Part shown: positions 37,909 to 48,172 of the stretch, one piece after another
How the letters are laid out: each line of letters starts with the position of its first letter
How positions within the stretch are numbered: the first letter of the stretch is position 1
DNA from: Pectobacterium fontis
Lineage (GTDB): Bacteria; Pseudomonadota; Gammaproteobacteria; Enterobacterales; Enterobacteriaceae
Reading direction: 5' to 3'
Length of the DNA stretch: 64,000 nucleotides
Assembly: GCF_000803215.1 (NCBI RefSeq)
Contig: NZ_JSXC01000026.1
Location: forward strand, 1 to 64,000
Notes under the pieces: model-generated
Told to the model about the DNA's origin: nothing
The model's input: only the letters and a program-made list of their open reading frames with translations
Database searches by the model: none
Translations under genes and position numbers: made by a program

Positions 37909-39162
37909 GTGAGTGAAGCAAAAGGATTAAAACAAGAGCTTGGCCTGATTCAGGGCGTTGGTCTGCTTTCTACCTCGCTGTTGGGTACTGGCGTGTTTGC
38001 GGTCCCCGCGCTAATCGCACAGTTGGCACAGCAAGACAGCCTGTGGGCATGGCCGATTCTGATCCTGTTTGTTTTTCCTATCGCCATCGGCTTTGCCGCA
38101 CTGGGGCAGCACTTTCCTCATGCGGGCGGAGCCGCGCACTTTGTTAATCTGGCTTTTGGGCCGCGTATGGCGCGTGTTACCAGTTGGCTATTCCTGTCTG
38201 TGATTCCTCTGGGGCTACCCGCGGCGTTGCAGATTGCCGCGGGGTTCTGGCAGGCGGCCTTTGGCTGGAGCGATTTGGGATTGCTCTGCGTACAACTGTT
38301 GACGCTGGGCGGTATCTGGCTGCTAGGGCTGCGCAGTGCCGGGTCTAGCGCCAACATTCAGATCATTATTGCGATGTTGGTCGTCGGGTTGGTTATCGCG
38401 ATTTGGTGGCAGGGCGAGATCACTCCCGTGCACATTCCCTGGCCCTCGGTGAGTGAACTGTCATGGTCTAACACCTTCGGGGCGCTGGCGGTGATGTTCT
38501 GGTGCTTTGTCGGCCTTGAAGCCTTTGCCCACATGGCGACGGAGTTTCGGGTGCCGGAGCGGGATTTCCCACGGGCTTTACTCATCGGCATGCTGGTCGC
38601 GGGGGCGGTGTATTGGGGATGCACGGTGGCCGTCTTGCATTTTAAGGCTTATGGCGAAGGGATTGCCGCCACGGCGTCCCTGCCGGGTATTGTGGTGCAA
38701 TTGTTTGGTCAGCACGCGCTGTGGATCGCCTGTTTTGTCGGATATCTGGCCTGCTTTGCCAGCGTGAATATCTACACGCAGGGTTTTGCTCGTTTAGTGT
38801 GGTCACAGGCACCGAAAGGGAGCGCCTTGGCGACGCTGTCTACAGGGCAAGCCCCTGTGAATGCGCTGTCGATTGTGGTGGTGTGCTGTCTGGTGTGTTG
38901 CCTGTTGATTTACTGGCTCAAGCTACCGCTGGATATGCTGATTGTGTACGCGAACGGCATCTTTGTTCTGATTTATCTGCTGTGTATGCTGGCAGGATGG
39001 CGTTTGCTGAAAGGACGCGCCAGAGTGATGGCGGCAATCGGTGGACTGCTTTGCTGCGCGCTGTTGCTGATGATCGGCTGGAAATCACTGTACGCACTCA
39101 TCATGCTGGCTGTGCTATGGCTGTTCTTGCCACGCAGGCAGGTCGAGTTGGTTTCCCTGTGA
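37909..39162 (+). CDS. yjeH: YjeH-type methionine and branched-chain amino-acid exporter
   Basis: A 417-residue APC-superfamily membrane protein with about twelve helices. LLSTSLLGTGVFAVPALIA, FLSVIPLGLPAALQIAAGF, MFWCFVGLEAFAHMATEF and GYLACFASVNIYTQGFARLVW follow E. coli YjeH closely. That protein exports L-methionine and branched-chain amino acids. A GTG at 37909 is the start, with AAGG about ten bases before it. It stands alone between zipA and ubiK, which is not its E. coli neighbourhood. Confidence 0.88.
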   Translation: MSEAKGLKQELGLIQGVGLLSTSLLGTGVFAVPALIAQLAQQDSLWAWPILILFVFPIAIGFAALGQHFPHAGGAAHFVNLAFGPRMARVTSWLFLSVIPLGLPAALQIAAGFWQAAFGWSDLGLLCVQLLTLGGIWLLGLRSAGSSANIQIIIAMLVVGLVIAIWWQGEITPVHIPWPSVSELSWSNTFGALAVMFWCFVGLEAFAHMATEFRVPERDFPRALLIGMLVAGAVYWGCTVAVLHFKAYGEGIAATASLPGIVVQLFGQHALWIACFVGYLACFASVNIYTQGFARLVWSQAPKGSALATLSTGQAPVNALSIVVVCCLVCCLLIYWLKLPLDMLIVYANGIFVLIYLLCMLAGWRLLKGRARVMAAIGGLLCCALLLMIGWKSLYALIMLAVLWLFLPRRQVELVSL

Positions 39163-39262
39163 AATTTGTTCATGAAGTTCGCACTTCTGTGAGCGGTTGC
39201 GGCTGTGTTGGGAATCGGGCAACGCCCTGGATGGGGCGTTGCAGTGTGATAATGATGAATTG

Positions 39263-39556
39263 TTATGATGATGATGCATCGTTTTCCGGCACGGCGGCGG
39301 GCTTTTCTTCCGCAGACAATGTCGCTTCCAGTTCGGTCAGACGCTGTTCCAGACGGGCAATCTTCTCGCGCGTGCGGAGCAGAACCTGCGTCTGAATATC
39401 GAACTCTTCACGGTTCACCAAATCCAGTCGGGTCAGTTGGGCTTGCAAGACCTGACGAATTTTTTTCTCCACATCATCACCCAATTCCCGGATACCTTTT
39501 GGCATGGATTCATGCACTTGACGGGCGATTTGCTCAATCTTCTTTGGGTCAATCAT
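39263..39556 (-). CDS. ubiK: Ubiquinone accessory factor UbiK
   Basis: A 97-residue protein of the YqiC/BMFP family that assists aerobic ubiquinone synthesis with UbiJ. The N-terminal half is an amphipathic helix region ([21 protein letters not shown]), followed by a coiled coil (residues about 50-80, [20 protein letters not shown]) and an acidic tail. Divergent from the ribB riboswitch, the same arrangement as in E. coli. Confidence 0.94.
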   Translation of the reverse strand: MIDPKKIEQIARQVHESMPKGIRELGDDVEKKIRQVLQAQLTRLDLVNREEFDIQTQVLLRTREKIARLEQRLTELEATLSAEEKPAAVPENDASSS

Positions 39557-39743
39557 GTCGCTTTCCTGATTAGGTTATCTAAGGTAACTACTATAGCAAT
39601 AGCAAGTGTAATGCCTATAAGCGAAGTCTGACACCTGCTTTGCACATATTCAGCATAATTTTGCCGTAATCTCGCCTACGTTTTGCCCTATTTCCTGCGG
39701 CGGATCAATTGCTCTGTCGAGGTATTAGCGTTATAGTAAATCC

Positions 39744-39921
39744 GCTTATTCTCAGGGCGGGGTGTAATTCCCCACCGGCGGTAAACCAGTGTACATACTG
39801 GAAGCCCGCGAGCGCTCACGCTGTGTTTTTGACACTGGTTGTCGATTTCGCAACGTGGGGTCAGCAGATCCGGTGTAATTCCGGGGCCGACGGTTATAGT
39901 CCGGATGGGAGAGAGTAACGG
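39744..39921 (+). promoter_or_regulatory. FMN riboswitch of ribB
   Basis: All conserved blocks of the FMN aptamer (RFN element) are present in order: TCAGGGCGGGGTG, CCCCACCGGCGGT, AGCCCGCGAGCG, GGTCAGCAGATCCGG, CCGACGGTTATAGTCCGGA and GGGAGAGAG. The variable arm between AGCCCGCGAGCG and the GGTCAGCAGAT block is unusually long. It lies about 125 bases before ribB and should lower its expression when FMN is abundant. Confidence 0.97.
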
Positions 39922-40047
39922 TATCTGTCGAGCTACATGCTCGCTCGCGTTATTTTTGTTAACTCTGGCTATGCAACCAGTAGCCGTAGTTACTCCTCAA
40001 GCTCGCCCTGATTCTGGTAATCCATAATAACATTGAGGTTTTTTACC

Positions 40048-40701
40048 ATGAATCAGACATTACTTTCTGAATTTGGCACTCCTACCGAACGCGTAGAACG
40101 CGCACTTGATGCATTGCGTCATGGTCGCGGCGTGCTGGTACTGGACGATGAAGATCGTGAAAACGAAGGTGACATGATCTTTTCCGCTGAACACATGACC
40201 GTCGAACAAATGGCGCTGACGATTCGTCACGGCAGTGGCATTGTGTGCCTGTGCGTGACCGAAGAACGTCGTCAGCAGTTGGAACTGCCGATGATGGTGG
40301 AGAAGAACTCCAGCCATTATCAAACGGCGTTTACCGTGACGATCGAAGCGGCTGAAGGGGTGACGACCGGGGTTTCCGCGTCTGATCGCCTGACCACCAT
40401 TCGTGCTGCGATAGCTGATAACGCCAGGCCGAGCGATCTGAATCGCCCTGGTCACATCTTCCCACTGCGTGCCCAGCCGGGTGGCGTATTAACGCGCGGG
40501 GGGCATACTGAAGCGACGGTGGATCTGATGACGCTGGCAGGTCTGAAGCCGTCTGGCGTACTGTGTGAGCTGACGAACGATGATGGCTCGATGGCGCACG
40601 CGCCGGAAGTGATCGCGTTTGCAAAACAGCACGACATGCCGGTGCTGACGATTGAAGATCTGGTGGCTTACCGCGTGGCGGCAGAGCGCAAAGCCAGTTG
40701 A
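40048..40701 (+). CDS. ribB: 3,4-dihydroxy-2-butanone-4-phosphate synthase
   Basis: A 217-residue cytoplasmic enzyme that turns ribulose 5-phosphate into the four-carbon precursor of riboflavin. The active-site loop [15 protein letters not shown] and the segment THRHGSG-like [12 protein letters not shown] and [11 protein letters not shown] are conserved. It is the stand-alone form without a GTP-cyclohydrolase II domain. The ATG at 40048 has TGAGG at 40034 and gives the E. coli N-terminus [12 protein letters not shown]. It is controlled by the FMN riboswitch upstream. Confidence 0.98.
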   Translation: MNQTLLSEFGTPTERVERALDALRHGRGVLVLDDEDRENEGDMIFSAEHMTVEQMALTIRHGSGIVCLCVTEERRQQLELPMMVEKNSSHYQTAFTVTIEAAEGVTTGVSASDRLTTIRAAIADNARPSDLNRPGHIFPLRAQPGGVLTRGGHTEATVDLMTLAGLKPSGVLCELTNDDGSMAHAPEVIAFAKQHDMPVLTIEDLVAYRVAAERKAS

Positions 40702-40721
40702 ATCACACGTCTAGCGCACAC

Positions 40722-40749
40722 AAAAAGGGCCGATTAGTCGGCCCTTTTT
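40722..40749. terminator. Bidirectional terminator between ribB and tehB
   Basis: AAAAAGGGCCGA pairs with TCGGCCCTTTTT over 12 bases with a 4-base loop, between convergent stops. Confidence 0.9.
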
Positions 40750-40772
40750 GATTTTTAACGGTTGGTCTGCGC

Positions 40773-41633
40773 TTATGGTTTCCTTGCCAGCAGCGTGGCG
40801 AAGCGGAGTTTGATGCGATTACCCTGCGCATCTGTCTTGTGCAACTCGCCCATATCCTCGTTGTATTTGAGGATCTCCCACTCGGCGTAGTAGTTTTTCA
40901 GTTCGCCTTCTTTAAACGTAAACGAGAAGGGCATCGGGCATGGGCAATCCTCCGTAGACATGGCGGCGATAATCAGGTTATAGCCGCCGTCAACAGTGCT
41001 CTCCTGCATATTTCGGATGATGTGCGGGATACGGTCACGCTCCAGAAACATCAACACGACGGTCGACAGGATAAAGTCGTACTGCTCTTTGATCTCTGCC
41101 AGATTGATGTTGTAAACGCCCGCCCGGATGTTTTCCAGCGCTTCGCTCTTGATGATGTTATTCAGTGAATCAATGCTTTGCTCGTGCTTATCACAGGCAG
41201 TCACATCAAACCCGCGCAGGTTCAGGTACAGCGCGTTGCGTCCTCCACCGCAGCCTAAATCCAGCGTTTTTCCTGGTTTGATGTATTGCACTGCGTTGAT
41301 GACTTCGGAATGGGTACGCGTCAGACCGTATTTTTTATGATAGAAATCTTCTGCTGAGCAGAAAAAGCTGAGCTGGCATTCAAGATCGTCCGAGAAGGAA
41401 ACGATACGGTGCCATGCCTGCGGCTCAACAAACGGTGGCTGATGCTGTTCGGAGAAGTGGAATGTCTCCAGCGTTTCGCCATCTTCGGTCAGCATGGAAA
41501 AGGTCAATTCTCCTTGCAACACGGTCAGTTTTGCCCAGGTGCCTTCCTGCGTGTTGTGCTTTTCCTGAAACGCGGCAGGCAGCGTTTGGCTGTTCCACTG
41601 CGGCATTTTCTTATAACAAATGAGATCTTGCAT
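40773..41633 (-). CDS. tehB: TehB-type tellurite-resistance methyltransferase, long form
   Basis: A 286-residue SAM-dependent methyltransferase. Residues 1 to about 90 are a cupin-like domain ([23 protein letters not shown]); residues about 95-286 hold the methyltransferase with the SAM motif [17 protein letters not shown]. coli TehB (197 residues) lacks the first domain; the Haemophilus influenzae protein has the same length and layout as here. It protects against tellurite and possibly other oxidants. There is no tehA beside it. The gene stands alone, convergent with ribB. Confidence 0.92.
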   Translation of the reverse strand: MQDLICYKKMPQWNSQTLPAAFQEKHNTQEGTWAKLTVLQGELTFSMLTEDGETLETFHFSEQHQPPFVEPQAWHRIVSFSDDLECQLSFFCSAEDFYHKKYGLTRTHSEVINAVQYIKPGKTLDLGCGGGRNALYLNLRGFDVTACDKHEQSIDSLNNIIKSEALENIRAGVYNINLAEIKEQYDFILSTVVLMFLERDRIPHIIRNMQESTVDGGYNLIIAAMSTEDCPCPMPFSFTFKEGELKNYYAEWEILKYNEDMGELHKTDAQGNRIKLRFATLLARKP

Positions 41634-41750
41634 CGTTACCTCAGTCTGTGAATTCTCAAAGCGATGGCTGTATTCTATTAAGCTGCACGCAGGCTGACCA
41701 GAAATATGTATTTTAAATGCATTATTTATTTTGCCGTATCAGGCGATGCT

Positions 41751-42887
41751 TTAACCCACGGTGGAAAGCTGGCGCAACAGCGGAAAGGCGTCTTTCATTC
41801 GCTCACCGCCGACCACAAAAGCACGCAGCCTTTGCTGACCATCCAGCGCCTTAGCCACCATACCCTGTTCGTTCCATTCCTGCTGCCAGTACAAGTTGCT
41901 ACCTGATGTATCGCCTGCCATCTGTAACGGAAACAGCGGCGTCTTGATTTTCACCAGCATCGGCGGCAGCGTCAGCGCTTCGCTGGCGCCCAGCAGGTTC
42001 TTGGCCAGCGCCATGGCGCTGAGCTGAATCGGCTGTAGGAAAGGCCGAAGTTTGCCGCCCATTTCCGCACAGTCACCCAACGCATAAATTTGCGGATCGG
42101 AGGTCTGTAGTTGCGCACAGGTCTGGATGCCTTTCTGCACCGTTAGCCCTGCTGCCTTCGCCAGTTGAGTGTTGGCCTGCAAACCAATCGCACAGAGAGT
42201 TTCGTCGACTTCGACTGTGCTGCCATCGGCAAATACGATCTGCATCCCGGTTGTCGTTTTCTCCAGTTGCTGCACGCTCGTGTTCAGTCGCAGTGACACG
42301 CCCTGCTGCGTCAGCGTGAATTGCAGGCGGGCGCTGACTTCAGGCGGCATCAAGGCAGACAGAATGCTGTTGGCGCAGTCAACCAGCGTGACCTGTTTTC
42401 CGGCGCGGCTCAGATCCATCGCCAATTCGGTGCCAATGAGTCCGGCACCGAGCACCAGTACACGTTTTGCCTGCCAGAGCCGGTCTTCATAAGCGCGGTA
42501 TTCCTGCTGGCTATTGAGCGTCAGCATGTATTCGCGCCCCGGAATCGGCGGCACGATAGCACTGGCTCCGGTTGCGAACACCAGCTTGTGGTAATCGTAA
42601 CGATCCGTGCCGCAGACGACCTGTTGCGTATTACGGTCAATCGCGGTGACGCGGGTGTTTGCCAGCAGCGTAATACGGTTTTCTTCGGCAAATGCGGCAG
42701 CCGACATGTTAGTCAGATCGTCGGCGTGCTGTTGCTGACTCATCACATGGCTCAAATCCGGTTTGTTGTATTCATCGCCGCTGTCGGCGGTGATCAAGCG
42801 AATAGGGCAGTGGGCGTCCAGCTTGCGCAATTGGCGGATGAGCTGGCGGGCGGCAAAGCCCGCGCCAATAATCACGATATCTTTCAT
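41751..42887 (-). CDS. norW: Flavorubredoxin reductase
   Basis: A 378-residue FAD- and NADH-binding reductase that passes electrons to NorV for nitric-oxide reduction. The FAD motif IVIIGAGFAARQLIRQL opens the protein, a second nucleotide motif is RVLVLGAGLIGTELAM, and QIYALGDCAE is the C-terminal FAD signature. The ATG at 42887 is chosen over the far upstream open frame: TAAGGAGATC precedes it and the E. coli protein has 377 residues. It begins 10 bases after the norV stop, forming the norVW operon. Confidence 0.95.
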   Translation of the reverse strand: MKDIVIIGAGFAARQLIRQLRKLDAHCPIRLITADSGDEYNKPDLSHVMSQQQHADDLTNMSAAAFAEENRITLLANTRVTAIDRNTQQVVCGTDRYDYHKLVFATGASAIVPPIPGREYMLTLNSQQEYRAYEDRLWQAKRVLVLGAGLIGTELAMDLSRAGKQVTLVDCANSILSALMPPEVSARLQFTLTQQGVSLRLNTSVQQLEKTTTGMQIVFADGSTVEVDETLCAIGLQANTQLAKAAGLTVQKGIQTCAQLQTSDPQIYALGDCAEMGGKLRPFLQPIQLSAMALAKNLLGASEALTLPPMLVKIKTPLFPLQMAGDTSGSNLYWQQEWNEQGMVAKALDGQQRLRAFVVGGERMKDAFPLLRQLSTVG

Positions 42888-42897
42888 CCCGATCTCC

Positions 42898-44409
42898 TTA
42901 GCGCACAGGGTTAAAAACGTCTTTACCCAGCCCGCATTCAGGGCAGAGAAAACTGTCGGGGATGTCCGACCACGGGGTGCCAGGGGTGACATCCTGCATC
43001 GGCTCGCCAAGCGCGGGATCGTAGATCCACTGGCAGACGCTGCACTGCATACAGCCGCTTTCTGACGGTATCGCGGGCTGTGCTGCTGACTGTGGCGCAA
43101 CGACTTCACTGCATCCGCAGGTGCTTTCGGCGGGGGCGCTCACCGGTTGCGGTGCGGTGGTGGCCTGTGTGGCTGGCGATATCACGCGCCGGGCAGGTGT
43201 CTCATCCAGCGGATGCAGCGCCCACTGGCGGGCGATTTCGCGACCGTGTTCGCGGCAAATTGCCAGCGCGGAACCGTCAGGGCGCCACTTGGTTTTCAGT
43301 GCCAGCGTGGTTTCAAAACCGGCATCCATCAGGCGAGTTTGAATACGGTCGACCGCACCGCCGTTCCAGCCGTAGCTACCGAACGCGGAGGCTTTCTTGT
43401 TCTGGAAACGCAGGCCGGTGATCTCTTCCAGCATGGCCGCGACCTTCGGCATCATCACGTTATTCATGGTAGATGAACCGACTAACACGCCTTTGGAACG
43501 GAAAACCTGCGTCAGAATTTCGTTCTTGTCGTGGCGGGCGACGTTGTAGATTTTCACCGCGACGCCGGGATCGACATCGTTGATACCTTGCGCAATAGCG
43601 TCGGCCATCATGCGGGTATTATTCGACATGGTGTCATAAAACAGCGTGATGCGATCTTCCTGATAGCTATCCGCCCACTTCAGATACAGGTGGATGATTT
43701 GAGCCGGATCGTCGCGCCAGACCACACCGTGAGAGGTCGCTACCATCGACAGCGGCAGGTTGAAGCCCAGCACTTCGTGGATCTTGGCGGTCACTAAACG
43801 GCTGAACGGCGTCAGAATGTTGGCGAAATAGCGCTGGCACTGCTCGAACAGTTCCGTCTGATCGACTTCGTCATTAAACAGGTGTTCATCGCAGTAGTGC
43901 TGACCGAACGCATCGTTACTGAACAGTACAGCATCCTCGGTCATGTAGGTCATCATACTGTCTGGCCAGTGCAGCATCGGCGTTTCGATAAAGATCAACT
44001 GCTTGCCGTTGCCGATATCCAGTGTATCGCCGGTTTTGACCGTGTGGAAATTCCACTCGGGGTGATGGTGATGACCGGTAATAGAATCGATCGCATTATG
44101 AGTACAATAAATTGGCGTGTTGGGAATACGCGCCATCAGCTCGCTTAGCGCACCCGCGTGATCCTCTTCGGCGTGGTTGATCACGATGTAATCGATTGTG
44201 TTCAGATCCACTTCCGCCATCAGGTTCTGCACAAAGTCGCGGCTAAATTTGTGATCGACGGTGTCGATCAGGACGGTTTTTTCTTCGCGGATCAGATAGC
44301 TGTTGTAGCTGCTGCCTTGCAGCGTTTTGTACTCCGTGCCGTGAAAATCACGCACTTCCCAGTCGCGTTGTCCAACCCAGTGGATATTGTTCTTAACGTG
44401 AATCGCCAT
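42898..44409 (-). CDS. norV: Anaerobic nitric-oxide reductase flavorubredoxin
   Basis: A 503-residue cytoplasmic enzyme that reduces nitric oxide to nitrous oxide. Residues 1-250 are the di-iron beta-lactamase-like domain ([10 protein letters not shown] with His79, Glu81, Asp83, His84). Residues 255-400 are the flavodoxin domain ([16 protein letters not shown]). The C-terminal rubredoxin has two CxxC sites ([12 protein letters not shown] and FLCPECGLG). The linker before the rubredoxin is longer than in E. coli and contains an extra CGC. The ATG at 44409 gives the E. coli-like start. A sigma-54 promoter and three NorR sites lie upstream. Confidence 0.96.
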   Translation of the reverse strand: MAIHVKNNIHWVGQRDWEVRDFHGTEYKTLQGSSYNSYLIREEKTVLIDTVDHKFSRDFVQNLMAEVDLNTIDYIVINHAEEDHAGALSELMARIPNTPIYCTHNAIDSITGHHHHPEWNFHTVKTGDTLDIGNGKQLIFIETPMLHWPDSMMTYMTEDAVLFSNDAFGQHYCDEHLFNDEVDQTELFEQCQRYFANILTPFSRLVTAKIHEVLGFNLPLSMVATSHGVVWRDDPAQIIHLYLKWADSYQEDRITLFYDTMSNNTRMMADAIAQGINDVDPGVAVKIYNVARHDKNEILTQVFRSKGVLVGSSTMNNVMMPKVAAMLEEITGLRFQNKKASAFGSYGWNGGAVDRIQTRLMDAGFETTLALKTKWRPDGSALAICREHGREIARQWALHPLDETPARRVISPATQATTAPQPVSAPAESTCGCSEVVAPQSAAQPAIPSESGCMQCSVCQWIYDPALGEPMQDVTPGTPWSDIPDSFLCPECGLGKDVFNPVR

Positions 44410-44455
44410 GTTCTGAAACCTCAATAGTCTTTTACGGGAAATATGCTGTAGAGAT

Positions 44456-44471
44456 TGCAGGAAGCGTGCCA
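44456..44471 (-). promoter_or_regulatory. Sigma-54 promoter of norVW
   Basis: On the minus strand TGGCACGCTTCCTGCA matches the -24/-12 pattern TGGCAC-N5-TTGCA at nearly every position. It lies about 47 bases before norV and 44 bases from the nearest NorR site, the layout known for norVW. Confidence 0.88.
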
Positions 44472-44514
44472 TTTTTTAATATATTGATTTTAATGGTTTT
44501 AATAAATCATGATT

Positions 44515-44570
44515 GTCAAAATGACATGATTTATATATTGTCTTAATGACATTGCCTCTGTCATTAGGAC
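44515..44570. promoter_or_regulatory. norR: Three NorR-binding sites
   Basis: GTCAAAATGAC (44515-44525), GTCTTAATGAC (44540-44550) and GTCATTAGGAC (44560-44570) each fit the NorR core GT-N7-AC. E. coli also has three such sites, all required for norVW activation. The last site ends 6 bases before the norR start, which suggests autoregulation. Confidence 0.85.
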
Positions 44571-44575
44571 ACATC

Positions 44576-46114
44576 ATGACGCTCTCCATTAATGCCCTCG
44601 CACGTATCGCGATTGAATTGCAGATGGGGCTATCGAATCAGGATCGTTTTCAACGCCTGATCAACAGCCTGCGCCAACTGCTGCGCTGTGATGCCTCGGC
44701 GCTACTGTGCTACGAAAATCAACTGTTCCGTCCGTTGGCGATAGATGGTTTGGCGCCAGACGTACTGGGGCGACGCTTTCGTCTGTCCGATCATCCCCGC
44801 CTGGAGGCGATTGCCCGAGCGGGGGATGTGGTGCGTTTTCCGGCCGACAGTCAGCTTCCCGATCCCTATGACGGCCTGATCCCCAGTCAGGAAGATCTTA
44901 AGGTACACGCCTGTGTCGGCCTGCCGCTGTTTGCTAACCAGAACCTGATCGGCGCGTTGACCGTGGACGGTATGGATCCCTGTCAGTTCGACCATTTTAG
45001 TGATGAGGAGCTACGGCTGGTGGGCGCAATGGCGGCGGCGGCGCTGAGCAATGCGCTGCTGATGGAGCGTCTTGAGCGGCAGTTGCCCGCACCGGTGCAC
45101 GCCGAAAGTCCGGCGGCGGAAAGTGTGGATGAAATGGTTGGGTTGTCGGAACCGATGCAGCGGTTGAAGAAAGAGGTCGATATCGTTGCGGGTTCCGATT
45201 TGAATGTGCTGATTATGGGGGAAACCGGCGTCGGTAAAGAGCTGGTGGCGCGGGCGATTCATCACGGTTCCAGTCGGGTAACGCATCCTCTGGTCTATCT
45301 GAACTGCGCCGCGTTGCCGGAATCGGTGGCGGAGAGTGAGCTATTTGGTCATGTGAAAGGGGCGTTTACCGGTGCGATCCACCATCGCACCGGCAAGTTT
45401 GAAATGGCGGATAACGGCACGCTGTTTCTGGATGAGATTGGTGAGCTGTCCCTAACGCTACAGGCGAAGCTGCTGCGCGTATTGCAATATGGCGATCTCC
45501 AGCGCGTGGGGGATGACAGCAGCCTGAAAGTGAATGTGCGCGTGCTGGCGGCGACTAACCGCGATCTGCGGCAGGCGGTATTGGATGGCGCTTTCCGCGC
45601 TGATTTATTCCACCGTTTAAGCGTGTTTCCGCTATCTGTGCCGCCGCTGCGTGAGCGTAGTCAGGACGTGGCGCTGTTAGCGGGGTTTTTCTGTGAGCGT
45701 AGCCGCGTACAACTGGGGTTGGCGCGGCTGACGTTAACCGCAGAGGCGGGGGCGCTGCTGGAACAGTATGACTGGCCGGGGAATGTGCGCGAGTTGGAAC
45801 ACGCGATTTATCGCGCTACCGTGCTGGCGAGGGCGGGGCAGGAATCGGGCGAGGTGCTGTTGGGTCGTGAGCATTTCAATCTGGAGCTTCCTTCTCAACT
45901 TGTTAATTCTGCTATAGAAGCATCGAAGGCTATTGAGATAGCGCCAGTGTCTTTCATTCGCGGCGGTCTGCGAGAGGCTACGGATGACTATCAGCGCCGG
46001 ATCATCCAGCACACGCTGGCGCGCCATGAGGGTAACTGGTCATCCTGCGCCAGAGAATTGGAACTGGACAGCGGCAACTTGCATCGGCTGGCAAAGCGGT
46101 TAGGCATTAAGTAA
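44576..46114 (+). CDS. norR: Nitric-oxide-responsive sigma-54 activator NorR
   Basis: A 512-residue enhancer-binding protein. Residues 1 to about 170 are the GAF domain that senses nitric oxide at a mononuclear iron. Residues about 185-420 form the AAA+ domain with Walker A GETGVGKE and the sigma-54 contact loop GAFTGA. The C-terminal helix-turn-helix ends with [17 protein letters not shown]. The ATG at 44576 gives the E. coli-like start ([15 protein letters not shown]). Divergent from norVW and sharing the operator region. Confidence 0.96.
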   Translation: MTLSINALARIAIELQMGLSNQDRFQRLINSLRQLLRCDASALLCYENQLFRPLAIDGLAPDVLGRRFRLSDHPRLEAIARAGDVVRFPADSQLPDPYDGLIPSQEDLKVHACVGLPLFANQNLIGALTVDGMDPCQFDHFSDEELRLVGAMAAAALSNALLMERLERQLPAPVHAESPAAESVDEMVGLSEPMQRLKKEVDIVAGSDLNVLIMGETGVGKELVARAIHHGSSRVTHPLVYLNCAALPESVAESELFGHVKGAFTGAIHHRTGKFEMADNGTLFLDEIGELSLTLQAKLLRVLQYGDLQRVGDDSSLKVNVRVLAATNRDLRQAVLDGAFRADLFHRLSVFPLSVPPLRERSQDVALLAGFFCERSRVQLGLARLTLTAEAGALLEQYDWPGNVRELEHAIYRATVLARAGQESGEVLLGREHFNLELPSQLVNSAIEASKAIEIAPVSFIRGGLREATDDYQRRIIQHTLARHEGNWSSCARELELDSGNLHRLAKRLGIK

Positions 46115-46116
46115 AA

Positions 46117-46143
46117 AACGCCCCGACGAACCGTCGCGGCGTT
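46117..46143 (-). terminator. Terminator of the fumarase gene
   Basis: AACGCC (46117-46122) pairs with GGCGTT (46138-46143) around an inner CGACG/CGTCG stem. On the minus strand the stem is followed by a run of T, so it serves the fumarase gene. The plus strand has no T run. Confidence 0.65.
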
Positions 46144-46187
46144 GGTACACGAAATATCGCCTAACTTCTAATCACGTCAAAGTTTCT

Positions 46188-47831
46188 TTAACCGCATTTC
46201 ACGCATTTCGCGCTCTGGATCACCTGGAAGAAATCGTTGCCTTTATCATCCACCAGAATAAAGGCGGGGAAATCTTCGACTTCGATTTTCCAGATGGCTT
46301 CCATCCCCAATTCCGGGTATTCGACGCAGGTCAGGCTCTTGATGCTGTTTTGCGCCAGAATCGCCGCCGGGCCACCGATGCTGCCGAGATAAAACCCGCC
46401 GTGTTTATGGCAGGCGTCAGTCACCTGCTGGCTGCGGTTGCCTTTCGCCAGCATGATCATGCTGCCGCCGTTGGCTTGCAGTAAATCGACGTAGGAATCC
46501 ATGCGCCCAGCGGTGGTCGGGCCTAATGAACCGGACGGATAACCTTCTGGCGTTTTCGCCGGACCGGCGTAGTAGATCGGGTGATCTTTGATGTACTGCG
46601 GCAGGCCTTCGCCGTTATCCAGGCGCTCTTTCAGCTTGGCGTGGGCAATATCACGACCGACGATGATGGTGCCGGTCAGGGACAGGCGGGTCGAAACCGG
46701 ATATTGTGACAGGGTTTTCAGGATCTCGGCCATCGGACGATTCAGGTCGATCTTCACCGCATCGCCTTCGCCCGCTTCACGCAGGTGTTCAGGAATGTAT
46801 TTACCCGGATTTTGCTCTAGCTGCTCCAGCCAGATGCCCTTGCGGTTGATTTTGCCTTTGATGTTACGGTCAGCGGAGCAGGACACGCCCATGCCGACGG
46901 GGCACGATGCGCCGTGGCGCGGCAGGCGGATAATTCGTACGTCGTGCGCAAAATATTTACCGCCGAACTGCGCGCCAAGACCTAAGTCACGCGCGGCTTC
47001 CAGAATTTCCTGTTCCAGCGCGACATCGCGGAACGCCTGACCGTGCTCATTGCCTTCGGTGGGCAGTTCGTCGTAGTACTTGGTTGACGCCAGCTTAACG
47101 GTTTTCAGCGTGGTTTCTGCCGAGGTGCCGCCAATCACAAACGCGATATGGTACGGTGGACAGGCCGCAGTGCCCAGCGAGCGCATTTTCTCGATCAGGA
47201 AACTTTTCAGTTTACCCGGCGTCAGCAGCGCTTTGGTTTCCTGATACAGATACGTCTTGTTGGCTGAACCGCCGCCTTTGGTGACGAACAGGAATTTATA
47301 GTCCTCGCCTTCGGTGCTGTAGAGATCAATCTGTGCAGGCAGGTTGGTGCCGGTGTTGACTTCTTTGTACATGTCCAGCGCGGCGTTCTGCGAGTAGCGC
47401 AGGTTGTCTTCAATGAACGTGTTGTAGACGCCTTTGGACAGCGCTTCGGCATCGTTCCCGCCCGTCCAGACGTTCTGGCCTTTTTTACCGACGATGATCG
47501 CCGTGCCGGTATCCTGACAGGTCGGCAGAATGCCTTTAGCGGAAATTTCTGAGTTGCGCAGGAATTGCAGGGCAACGTATTTGTCGTTTTCGCTGGCTTC
47601 AGGGTCGTGGAGAATATCGGCAACTTGCTGTTGGTGAGCGGGGCGGAGCATGAAAGAGGCGTCGTGGAAGGCTTGCTGAGCCAGCAGGGTCAATGCGGCT
47701 GGATCGATCTTAAGGATGTCCTGGCCTTCAAACTGTGTGACAGAGACAAAATCGCTGCTCAACAGGCGATATTCGGTGTCATCTTTACGGAGTGGAAAAG
47801 GATCTTGGTAATAGAAGGGTTTATTCGACAT
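46188..47831 (-). CDS. Class I (iron-sulfur) fumarate hydratase
   Basis: A 547-residue cytoplasmic [4Fe-4S] enzyme interconverting fumarate and malate. The cluster cysteines are Cys105 (LPTCQDTG), one near 224 (TAACPPYH) and one near 318 (GVSCSADRN). The length is that of E. coli FumA and FumB (548); sequence alone does not settle which one it corresponds to. Oxygen and superoxide sensitivity are expected of this class. It is transcribed alone. The 341-base upstream gap holds a 9-bp inverted repeat around a likely promoter. Confidence 0.96.
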   Translation of the reverse strand: MSNKPFYYQDPFPLRKDDTEYRLLSSDFVSVTQFEGQDILKIDPAALTLLAQQAFHDASFMLRPAHQQQVADILHDPEASENDKYVALQFLRNSEISAKGILPTCQDTGTAIIVGKKGQNVWTGGNDAEALSKGVYNTFIEDNLRYSQNAALDMYKEVNTGTNLPAQIDLYSTEGEDYKFLFVTKGGGSANKTYLYQETKALLTPGKLKSFLIEKMRSLGTAACPPYHIAFVIGGTSAETTLKTVKLASTKYYDELPTEGNEHGQAFRDVALEQEILEAARDLGLGAQFGGKYFAHDVRIIRLPRHGASCPVGMGVSCSADRNIKGKINRKGIWLEQLEQNPGKYIPEHLREAGEGDAVKIDLNRPMAEILKTLSQYPVSTRLSLTGTIIVGRDIAHAKLKERLDNGEGLPQYIKDHPIYYAGPAKTPEGYPSGSLGPTTAGRMDSYVDLLQANGGSMIMLAKGNRSQQVTDACHKHGGFYLGSIGGPAAILAQNSIKSLTCVEYPELGMEAIWKIEVEDFPAFILVDDKGNDFFQVIQSAKCVKCG

Positions 47832-48172
47832 TTTTTTCTCACTTGCAATTGCATTAATTAGTCAATTCCGACCTTTATAGGATTCAACGTCTTATTATTA
47901 AGGTAAGGCGCATTACCACAGCACTACAGGGATGTCTCGAATACAAAAGTAGTAATCACTATAATAGTATGGTTTTTTGTCGGGAAGTACTACTTTGGTA
48001 CATCATAATAAGGATATTGTGCACGATTTCTCGCTGTAACAGACGAGCGAGGCTGCGGTACGGCACCCGTTTTACATGTTCGTGTAATATCGGAAAACGC
48101 GTCCGGTTTAGCGCGGAAATATTCCTCTTTTAATTGGCTTAATTAAGTAAAGTAAACGGTTAAATTAAAAAT
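47832..48172. other. Gap upstream of the fumarase gene, with inverted repeat
   Basis: No coding region is evident. AAAGTAGTA (47946-47954) and its exact complement TACTACTTT (47988-47996) flank an AT-rich stretch that contains a -10-like hexamer. This may be the fumarase promoter with an operator. The remainder down to the LysR gene stop shows nothing I can name. Confidence 0.4.

Noticed and set aside
39219-39242. Hairpin GCAACGCCC/GGGCGTTGC as terminator of yjeH
   Set aside because: The stem is good but neither strand has a uridine run; it may still shape the RNA, but I would not call it a terminator.
38721-39395. A 224-codon open frame on the plus strand past the yjeH stop
   Set aside because: It overlaps yjeH in another frame and ubiK antisense; the composition is Cys- and Arg-rich and not protein-like.
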